From: VFJL01 sp043721435
GTDB lineage: Bacteria; Pseudomonadota; Gammaproteobacteria; Burkholderiales; Nitrosomonadaceae
Length of the DNA stretch: 11,856 bases
Direction: 5' to 3'
Assembly: GCA_043721435.1 (NCBI GenBank)
Contig: JAYSQR010000013.1
Span: 1-11,856, forward strand
The translations under genes were made by a program, and so were the position numbers. Positions 1 to 5,137 of this stretch are shown here, in pieces (position 1 is the stretch's first letter; each line of letters opens with the position of its first letter). The notes below the pieces were generated by a model. That model was not told the origin of the DNA. It worked only from the letters and a program-made list of their open reading frames with translations, and ran no database searches.

Positions 1-2
1 GA

Positions 3-89
3 TTGAACAACCGACCCAGAAAACGGCTTGGATACCAAACACCCAATCAGGTATTCTTCAAGTCTTTAGGCGTTGCACTTCAAACTTGA
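3..89 (+). mobile_element. C-terminal fragment of an IS30-family transposase (cut by window edge)
   Basis: The frame opening at base 3 reads LNNRPRKRLGYQTPNQVF, continues FKSLGVALQT and stops at TGA 87-89. The N-x-R-P-R-K-x-L-G-[YF]-x-T-P-x-[EQ]-V-F pattern is the characteristic C-terminus of IS30-family DDE transposases, and many of them also end in a V-A-L-[RQ]-T-like tail. Only the last 28 residues are in the window, so it cannot be told whether the element is intact. The DNA around the stop (about 70-96) reads, on the opposite strand, like an IS30-type terminal repeat (TTCAA...GTGCAACGCC). The element therefore probably ends just before base 99. The family call rests on the motif, which is seen directly; the exact boundary is inferred. 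Confidence 0.75.
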
Positions 90-96
90 ACCCGCG
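70..96. repeat. Probable right terminal inverted repeat of the IS30-like element
   Basis: IS30-family elements commonly have their right inverted repeat overlapping or just after the transposase stop codon. The reverse complement of this stretch contains GGTTCAAG followed by TTTGAAGTGCAACGCC, which resembles the general TTCAA...GCAAC pattern of IS30-type ends as I recall it. The partner left end lies outside the window, so the repeat cannot be confirmed and its limits are approximate. Confidence 0.35.
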
Positions 97-98
97 TA

Positions 99-449
99 AT
101 GATGAACAGAACAATTTCAGCGTTTGTGACAGGAATCGTATTCCTGTCCTCCAACTATGCCTTGGCCCAAGCTCCGGCACCAGCCCCGCAGGCGACGACC
201 CCTGCTCCTGCAACGAAGATGGAACGGGAAAGAAAGGATAGAGGGGATCGCAGAGACGAGCATAAGGGAGAACATAGAGCGGATCATAGGGATGGCCCTC
301 GCGGAGAGCACAGAGGAGATGAGCGGGGAGAGAGAAAACGCGGACTGGAGCGGGCCGACGAAGCAGCCGGTGAGCATGGCAAGCATGGGCGCGACAACGC
401 CCGCGGTCATGGCAAACACGGTGATCACGGCAAACAGGGCAAGCACTAA
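99..449 (+). CDS. Small exported His/Arg/Asp/Glu/Gly-rich low-complexity protein
   Basis: The product is 116 aa. Residues 1-23 look like a Sec signal peptide: MMNR, a hydrophobic core TISAFVTGIVFLSS, and a cleavage site after A-L-A. A Pro/Ala linker (about 24-39) follows. From residue 40 the chain is almost entirely charged residues plus Gly, with recurring G-E-H-R, D-H-R and G-K-H units and about a dozen histidines in the mature part. Such composition suggests a disordered periplasmic protein that might bind metal ions or polyanions; this is inference, and I recognise no named family. There is no clear Shine-Dalgarno sequence before ATG 99, and the probable end of the IS30-like element lies only a few bases upstream, so the native leader may have been replaced. 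The next gene follows after 23 bp, so the two may be co-transcribed. Confidence 0.6.
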   Translation: MMNRTISAFVTGIVFLSSNYALAQAPAPAPQATTPAPATKMERERKDRGDRRDEHKGEHRADHRDGPRGEHRGDERGERKRGLERADEAAGEHGKHGRDNARGHGKHGDHGKQGKH

Positions 450-472
450 CACAACGAGGAGAGATTCCTTAA

Positions 473-1201
473 ATGAAAAATTCTTTGGTAACCGGTATGT
501 TGTTGGTATCCTCGCTCGCCATTGCACAGGTGCACGATGTATTTGCTGATGAATTGGGTGCTCTACTGACCGACAACAAGCATGTCGTTCCCTATCTGCC
601 GGCGGATGTAAAAGTCGCAGGGGGAACAAGTTTTCGTTGTGACGAAAATGGCGGCGCGACAAAAGACACCTCTGTCCACAGCCGTTGCATGAATTACGCC
701 AGTGCTGCAACCCGCACATCGTGGAGAGTGCGGTACATATATGAAGGACAGGCTGACCGAGTTTTCAAGTATGAGAAGCACGGCAGCCGTGAAGTGCTGA
801 CCCCATGGGTTAGGTTTGACCCGGATGACGGCGATGTCTACGGCCCACCCCTGTTTGTTTCTTCTGGAGCGAAGCAGCAGTTTGTGCGCAATCGAGACAG
901 CACCGGCACAGAAAGCAGCAGTATTCCCGCAAGCAGTTCCGGGACATCCCAAAAATCTCAGGGATATCAGCAGGGATCTCAGTCCCGGCCAGTCACGACG
1001 GTGGATTGCAGCGGATTGGATCCCTATGCGAAGATAGCCTGCGAGGCGGGTAACGCAAGCGCGCAGGAAGCGCTCAAGCAGGTGCCGCTGCCGCGGGCTG
1101 TCACCGCAGCGGACTGCAGCGGGTTGGGTCCATTTGCGAGAATAGCCTGCGAGGCGGCTAATGCGGCCGCAATCGAGGCCGTCAGAGGCTCCGGCAAGTA
1201 A
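473..1201 (+). CDS. Secreted protein with a duplicated C-terminal two-cysteine module; function unknown
   Basis: The product is 242 aa, and ATG 473 is preceded by a good ribosome site (GAGGAGAG, 456-463). Residues 1-25 form a signal peptide ending V-F-A before DELG. The middle part (about 30-140) has a Cys pair (C56, C72) and a beta-like stretch SWRVRYIYEGQ (about 83-93). A Ser/Gln/Gly-rich linker spans about 142-172. The C-terminus carries two copies of one module 36 residues apart: V174-TTVDCSGLDPYAKIACEA and V210-TAADCSGLGPFARIACEA. Each copy has a C-x10-C pair (C179/C190 and C215/C226). Six cysteines in an exported protein suggest disulfides. I do not recognise the family. It is probably co-transcribed with the preceding exported protein and convergent with cbbR1. 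Confidence 0.75.
   Translation: MKNSLVTGMLLVSSLAIAQVHDVFADELGALLTDNKHVVPYLPADVKVAGGTSFRCDENGGATKDTSVHSRCMNYASAATRTSWRVRYIYEGQADRVFKYEKHGSREVLTPWVRFDPDDGDVYGPPLFVSSGAKQQFVRNRDSTGTESSSIPASSSGTSQKSQGYQQGSQSRPVTTVDCSGLDPYAKIACEAGNASAQEALKQVPLPRAVTAADCSGLGPFARIACEAANAAAIEAVRGSGK
992..1183 (+). repeat. Intragenic tandem duplication (two 84-bp copies)
   Basis: Copy 1 is 992-1075 and copy 2 is 1100-1183, separated by 24 bp within the secreted-protein gene. The copies remain clearly alike at DNA level, for example ATAGCCTGCGAGGCGG in both. At protein level they share D-C-S-G-L-x-P-[YF]-A-[KR]-I-A-C-E-A-x-N-A. This looks like a domain duplication kept under selection for its cysteines. Confidence 0.8.
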
Positions 1202-1208
1202 CGCCAGG

Positions 1209-1234
1209 AGGGGCTGAATATTTCTTCAGCCCCT
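1209..1234. terminator. Hairpin between convergent genes (possible bidirectional terminator)
   Basis: AGGGGCTGAA (1209-1218) pairs perfectly with TTCAGCCCCT (1225-1234) around a six-base loop. It lies 7 bp after the stop of the secreted-protein gene and touches the last base of the convergent cbbR1. Neither strand has a strong T-run after the stem, so it may act weakly or as a 3' end stabiliser rather than as a classical intrinsic terminator. Confidence 0.5.
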
Positions 1235-2148
1235 CACTTCTTCGCCCCCGGCATCAACCCGGGTGCCTCTTTTAGCAAGAATTCCCTGAACGCTTGCGCC
1301 ACGCTGGAGAGGCGCTTGTTTTTTCGATGCACCACATGCCAGTGGCGTATGATGGGAAAATCCTGCACGTCCAGCACCTTGAGCCGTTTCGTTTCCAATT
1401 CCAGTTCGGCCGTATGCAACGACATAATGCCCAGCCCCATGCCTGCCTGCACCGCCTGCTTGATCGCCTCATTAGTGTCCGTTTCCATGCCGCGGTTAAT
1501 GCTGATATGGTGCGCTGCGAAAAAACGCTCCATCGCGCCACGGGTACCAGAACCAGGTTCACGCACCAGGAAAGTTTCCTGCTCCAGTCTTTTTACCGGA
1601 ATCTTGCGCAGCTTGCACAGTGGATGACTCGGTGGAGCAATGACTACCAGCGGGTTTTCCATGAATGATTCCGTGGCGATGTCCAAGCCGTCCGGCGGCT
1701 GACCCATGATGGCGAGATCAGTCACATTGTCGGCCAGTTGCTTGAGTACGGTTTCGCGGTTGGAAACGTGTAGACTCACGGTAACGCCACTGTAGCGCTG
1801 ACAAAATTTGGCGAGCAGGTTCGGGGCAAAATAATTGGCGGTGCTCACTACTGAAATATTGAGCTTGCCGCGTTCAAGGCCTTTCAGTTCGTCCAGCGCC
1901 AGTTCCATATCAGCCAGTTGCTGGGAAATAGCTCGGCTATAATGATAAAGTTCGCGCCCAGCGTCGGTCAGATAGATTTTCTTGCCCATTTGCTCGAACA
2001 GCGGCAGGCCAATGTTGTCTTCCAACTGTTTGATTTGCATCGAAACCGCCGGCTGGGTCAGATAGAGTTCCTCGGCAGCACGCGAGAAGCTCAGGTTACG
2101 GGCAACCGATTCGAATACTTTTAATTGTCTTAAAGTGACATGCAGCAT
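1234..2148 (-). CDS. cbbR: LysR-family transcriptional regulator CbbR of the form IA RuBisCO operon
   Basis: The product is 304 aa, the normal size for a LysR-type regulator. The N-terminal winged helix-turn-helix includes LSFSRAAEELYLTQPAVSMQ (about 19-38), with TQPAVSMQIKQLE as recognition helix. A linker helix runs to about residue 90, and the effector-binding domain covers about 92-295. REPGSGTR (196-203), typical of CbbR proteins, lies within that domain. CbbR activates Calvin-cycle operons and in studied species responds to metabolites such as NADPH, PEP or RuBP; the ligand here is unknown. It is divergent from cbbL1 with a 185-bp gap carrying inverted repeats next to its own start, which fits autoregulation plus activation of cbbL1. 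The ATG at 2146-2148 has no strong ribosome site. It is colinear with the second CbbR encoded at 7454-8431. Confidence 0.93.
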   Translation of the reverse strand: MLHVTLRQLKVFESVARNLSFSRAAEELYLTQPAVSMQIKQLEDNIGLPLFEQMGKKIYLTDAGRELYHYSRAISQQLADMELALDELKGLERGKLNISVVSTANYFAPNLLAKFCQRYSGVTVSLHVSNRETVLKQLADNVTDLAIMGQPPDGLDIATESFMENPLVVIAPPSHPLCKLRKIPVKRLEQETFLVREPGSGTRGAMERFFAAHHISINRGMETDTNEAIKQAVQAGMGLGIMSLHTAELELETKRLKVLDVQDFPIIRHWHVVHRKNKRLSSVAQAFREFLLKEAPGLMPGAKK

Positions 2149-2170
2149 GGGTTGGATACGCCACAGAGAA

Positions 2171-2202
2171 TGATAAGGTTAATCTTATCATGATTATCAT
2201 AA
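2171..2202. promoter_or_regulatory. Probable CbbR operator in the cbbR1-cbbL1 gap
   Basis: TGATAAG (2171-2177) and CTTATCA (2184-2190) form a perfect 7-bp inverted repeat with a six-base spacer. A second small palindrome, TGATTATCA, follows at 2191-2199. The 10-mer ATTATCATAA (2193-2202) recurs, inverted, in the cbbR2-cbbL2 gap at 8494-8503. LysR-type regulators bind dyad sites of this kind close to their own start, and this one begins 22 bp upstream of cbbR1. CbbR binding is inferred. Confidence 0.6.
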
Positions 2203-2210
2203 TTATTAAT

Positions 2211-2239
2211 TTGTTCTTATGGTTCTTCGCCTATATAGT
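2211..2239 (+). promoter_or_regulatory. Candidate sigma70-type promoter of cbbL1
   Basis: TTGTTC (2211-2216) and TATAGT (2234-2239) are 17 bp apart, downstream of the inverted-repeat operator. The -10 matches consensus at five of six positions and the -35 at only three, as expected for a promoter that depends on an activator. It would give a leader of roughly 90 bases before cbbL1. Unverified pattern match. Confidence 0.35.
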
Positions 2240-2333
2240 TATGACTGGAATTTGCAAATGGTCATGTTCATAACACGATCTCCCGCTTTCTCCTTCTGGG
2301 GGAAATGAGCGGGATTTAACTGGAGGAAACGCT

Positions 2334-3755
2334 ATGGCAGTGAAAACATATAACGCCGGTGTAAAAGAATACCGGCATACCTATTGGACGCCGGATTACA
2401 CTCCGCTGGATACCGATCTCCTGGCTTGTTTCAAAATTACCCCGCAGGCGGGCGTACCTCGTGAAGAAGTGGCTGCTGCAGTAGCTGCCGAATCTTCCAC
2501 CGGTACCTGGACCACGGTGTGGACCGATCTGCTGACCGATCTGGACTACTACAAAGGCCGCGCTTACCGCATCGAAGACGTACCTGGCGATGACACCTGC
2601 TTCTATGCTTTCGTGGCTTACCCGATCGACCTGTTCGAAGAGGGTTCCGTGGTCAACGTGCTGACTTCACTGGTGGGTAATGTGTTCGGCTTCAAAGCCC
2701 TGCGCGCCTTGCGTCTGGAAGATGTGCGCTTCCCCATCGCTTACGTGAAGACTTGTGGCGGCCCTCCCGCCGGGATTCAGGTGGAACGTGATCGCCTCAA
2801 CAAATATGGCCGCGCGCTGCTGGGTTGTACCATCAAACCCAAGCTGGGCCTGTCTGCCAAGAATTACGGCCGCGCCGTGTATGAATGCCTGCGCGGCGGT
2901 CTGGATTTAACCAAGGACGACGAAAACGTCAATAGCCAGCCGTTCATGCGTTGGCGTGATCGTTTCGAATTCGTGGTGGAAGCTTGCCAAAAGGCCGAAC
3001 GTGAAACCGGCGAGCGCAAAGGCCACTACCTGAACGTCACCGCACCGACCCCGGAAGAAATGTACAAGCGTGCCGAGTTTGCCAAGGAATTGGGCGCGCC
3101 GATCATCATGCACGACTACTTGACCGGTGGCTTAACCGCCAACACGGGTCTGGCCAACTGGTGCCGTAACAATGGCATGCTGTTGCACATCCACCGCGCC
3201 ATGCACGCCGTGCTGGATCGCAATCCGCACCACGGCATTCATTTCCGCGTCTTGACCAAAGTGCTGCGTTTGTCGGGGGGCGATCACCTGCACTCGGGTA
3301 CCGTGGTCGGCAAACTGGAAGGCGATCGTGAAGCGACGCTGGGCTGGATTGACACCATGCGCGACAAATTCATCAAGGAAGACCGCAGCCGTGGTCTGTT
3401 CTTCGACCAGGACTGGGGTTCTATGCCTGGGGTGTTCCCTGTCGCTTCCGGCGGCATTCACGTGTGGCACATGCCCGCACTGGTTGCCATCTTCGGCGAT
3501 GATGCGTGTCTGCAATTCGGTGGCGGTACGCTGGGTCATCCATGGGGTAACGCCGCCGGCGCTGCCGCCAATCGTGTCGCACTGGAAGCCTGTGTGGAAG
3601 CGCGTAACCAGGGCGTAGAGATAGAGAAGGCGGGTAAGGATATTCTGACCAAGGCCGCTGCTCATAGTCCTGAACTGAAGATCGCCATGGAAACCTGGAA
3701 AGAGATCAAGTTCGAGTTTGACACCGTCGACAAACTGGACGTAGCCCACAAGTAA
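2334..3755 (+). CDS. cbbL: RuBisCO large subunit, green-type form IA (IAq)
   Basis: The product is 473 aa, full length for a form IA large subunit. It carboxylates ribulose-1,5-bisphosphate to two 3-phosphoglycerates in an L8S8 complex with CbbS. Catalytic residues visible (spinach number in brackets): E53 (60), K168 in TIKPK (175), carbamylated K194 with D196 and E197 in KDDEN (201, 203, 204), H287 (294), H320 (327), loop-6 K327 in GTVVGKLEG (334), S372 (379) and the phosphate-binding FGGGT at 395-399. The constant offset of 7 shows that nothing is missing. ATG 2334 follows a strong GGAGG (2322-2326). The neighbours cbbS, cbbQ and cbbO without carboxysome genes point to the cytosolic IAq subtype rather than the carboxysomal IAc. 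Transcription is probably activated by the divergent CbbR. Confidence 0.98.
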   Translation: MAVKTYNAGVKEYRHTYWTPDYTPLDTDLLACFKITPQAGVPREEVAAAVAAESSTGTWTTVWTDLLTDLDYYKGRAYRIEDVPGDDTCFYAFVAYPIDLFEEGSVVNVLTSLVGNVFGFKALRALRLEDVRFPIAYVKTCGGPPAGIQVERDRLNKYGRALLGCTIKPKLGLSAKNYGRAVYECLRGGLDLTKDDENVNSQPFMRWRDRFEFVVEACQKAERETGERKGHYLNVTAPTPEEMYKRAEFAKELGAPIIMHDYLTGGLTANTGLANWCRNNGMLLHIHRAMHAVLDRNPHHGIHFRVLTKVLRLSGGDHLHSGTVVGKLEGDREATLGWIDTMRDKFIKEDRSRGLFFDQDWGSMPGVFPVASGGIHVWHMPALVAIFGDDACLQFGGGTLGHPWGNAAGAAANRVALEACVEARNQGVEIEKAGKDILTKAAAHSPELKIAMETWKEIKFEFDTVDKLDVAHK

Positions 3756-3762
3756 ACAATAC

Positions 3763-3796
3763 AGGGTGGGTAATGGTCTAAGGCCCAGCCCACCCT
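3763..3796 (+). other. RNA hairpin in the cbbL1-cbbS1 spacer
   Basis: AGGGTGGG (3763-3770) pairs perfectly with CCCACCCT (3789-3796). Inside it TGG (3774-3776) can pair with CCA (3785-3787), extending the structure. No T-run follows, and cbbS1 starts 24 bp later. It is therefore more likely an mRNA processing or stability element, or a partial attenuator that adjusts large to small subunit output, than a terminator. Confidence 0.5.
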
Positions 3797-3820
3797 ACAA
3801 CTAAATTCAAGGAGTGAATC

Positions 3821-4177
3821 ATGAGTGAAGTGATAGATTACAAATCACGCGTAAGCGATCCAGCCAGCCGCAAGTTCGAGACCTTCTCTTACCTGCCCGC
3901 GATGACGACTGAAAACATCAAGAAACAGGTAGAGTATCTGGTGAAGAAAGGTTGGAATCCTGCGATTGAGCACACTGAGCCACAGTACCTGATGGATTCC
4001 TACTGGTACATGTGGAAACTGCCCATGTTTGGAGAAACCGACGTGGATCACGTGCTGGCCGAAGCTGAAGCTTGTCACAAGGCTAATCCAGAAAACCACG
4101 TGCGTCTAATTGGTTACAATAACTTTAACCAATCCCAGGGCACAGCCATGGTGATCTACCGCGGTAAAACCGTTTAA
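3821..4177 (+). CDS. cbbS: RuBisCO small subunit, form IA
   Basis: The product is 118 aa, normal for a form IA small subunit. The N-terminus MSEVIDYKSRVSDPASRKFE is the extended start typical of proteobacterial green-type CbbS. It is followed by the conserved core: FSYLPAMTTENIKKQVEYL (22-40), GWNPAIEHTE (44-53), SYWYMWKLPMFG (60-71) and HVRLIGYNN (93-101). It caps the L8 core at both ends, stabilises it and affects specificity. A good ribosome site (AAGGAG, 3809-3814) lies six bases before the ATG. It is 65 bp downstream of cbbL1, with a hairpin in the spacer. There is no red-type C-terminal extension, unlike the second small subunit at 10123-10557. An intrinsic terminator follows directly. 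Confidence 0.97.
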   Translation: MSEVIDYKSRVSDPASRKFETFSYLPAMTTENIKKQVEYLVKKGWNPAIEHTEPQYLMDSYWYMWKLPMFGETDVDHVLAEAEACHKANPENHVRLIGYNNFNQSQGTAMVIYRGKTV

Positions 4178-4195
4178 GCAGCGGCCAGGTTGCCC

Positions 4196-4234
4196 AAAAG
4201 CCCCCGCTGCCCGCAAGGGTCGGGGGCTTTTGTT
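4196..4234 (+). terminator. Intrinsic terminator/attenuator between cbbS1 and cbbQ
   Basis: AAAAGCCCCCG (4196-4206) pairs perfectly with CGGGGGCTTTT (4221-4231), an 11-bp GC-rich stem that runs into a T-rich tail (TTTTGTTT). The loop CTGCCCGCAAGGGT can itself form a short CCC/GGG stem. It lies 18 bp after the cbbS1 stop and ends about 36 bp before the cbbQ ATG. No obvious promoter lies between it and cbbQ, so cbbQO expression probably depends on readthrough. Confidence 0.88.
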
Positions 4235-4270
4235 TATCTACAAACAACCAGTGACATTGAGGAATCCAAC

Positions 4271-5074
4271 ATGAGCGAGATCATCGACCAGTACCGAGTT
4301 ACCACAGAACCCTACTACCGTGCCGTTGCCGACGAAGTGGAATTGTACGAAGCCGCCTATTCTGTGCGCATGCCCATGATGCTCAAAGGCCCGACCGGTT
4401 GCGGCAAAACCCGCTTCGTCGAATACATGGCATGGAAGCTGAAAAAACCGTTGATCACCGTGGCGTGTAACGAAGACATGACCGCCTCCGATCTGGTCGG
4501 CCGTTTCCTGCTCGATGCCCAGGGTACACGCTGGCAGGATGGCCCCCTCGCCATCGCTGCGCGTTATGGCGCAATCTGCTATCTGGACGAGGTGGTTGAA
4601 GCGCGCCAGGATACGACCGTGGTGATTCACCCGCTAACCGACAACCGGCGCGTATTGCCGCTGGAAAAGAAAGGCGAGTTGATTCACGCCCATGCCGACT
4701 TTCAGCTGGTGATCTCGTATAACCCCGGCTACCAGAGTCTGATGAAGGACCTGAAACAATCGACCAAACAGCGCTTCGGCGCGATGGATTTCAATTATCC
4801 CGATCATGCCACTGAAACAGAAATCGTCATGCACGAAACCGGAGTAAGCGAAGCGGTGGCCGACAAACTGGTTTCGATCGCAGAGCGTGCGCGCAACCTC
4901 AAAGGACACGGCCTGGATGAAGGTATTTCCACGCGTATGCTGATTTATGCCGGCAGCCTGATCGCCAAGGGGGTGGATGCGCACGCTGCCTGCCGCGTCG
5001 CGTTGGTACGTCCGATCACTGACGACCCTGACATGCGTGATGCGCTGGATGCGACCGTGACAACTTTCTTCTGA
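4271..5074 (+). CDS. cbbQ: CbbQ, MoxR-family AAA+ ATPase subunit of the RuBisCO activase
   Basis: Taking ATG 4271 (MSEIIDQYRV), with GAGGA at 4259-4263 as ribosome site, gives 267 aa, the usual CbbQ length. The frame is open further upstream, but that part overlaps the terminator hairpin and has no ribosome site. Motifs: Walker A GPTGCGKT (40-47), Walker B AICYLDE (101-107), sensor-1 Asn in ISYNPG (N151), likely arginine finger R168 in KQRFG, and sensor-2 region STRML (R222). CbbQ forms a hexameric motor that, with CbbO, removes inhibitory sugar phosphates from form I (green-type) or form II RuBisCO using ATP. It belongs to the same family as NirQ and NorQ. The position behind cbbLS and before cbbO matches the Q2O-type activase operon. 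Confidence 0.96.
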   Translation: MSEIIDQYRVTTEPYYRAVADEVELYEAAYSVRMPMMLKGPTGCGKTRFVEYMAWKLKKPLITVACNEDMTASDLVGRFLLDAQGTRWQDGPLAIAARYGAICYLDEVVEARQDTTVVIHPLTDNRRVLPLEKKGELIHAHADFQLVISYNPGYQSLMKDLKQSTKQRFGAMDFNYPDHATETEIVMHETGVSEAVADKLVSIAERARNLKGHGLDEGISTRMLIYAGSLIAKGVDAHAACRVALVRPITDDPDMRDALDATVTTFF

Positions 5075-5137
5075 AAACAGATTCCGGCAGTCGCTTCGCG
5101 GCAGAAAACCGCTAACGAGTAAAAAGGTGGGCGCAGC

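Noticed and set aside
117..719. Long minus-strand open frame (200 codons) opposite the two exported-protein genes
   Set aside because: Both plus-strand frames have signal peptides, and the second has a good ribosome site and a conserved internal duplication. The minus frame shows no recognisable domain and follows from the low-complexity composition.
2334..5074. Carboxysomal (IAc) reading of the form IA RuBisCO
   Set aside because: No csoS2, csoSCA, shell protein or bacterioferritin-like gene follows. The cbbQ-cbbO order directly after cbbLS matches the cytosolic IAq arrangement, although cso genes elsewhere in the genome cannot be excluded.
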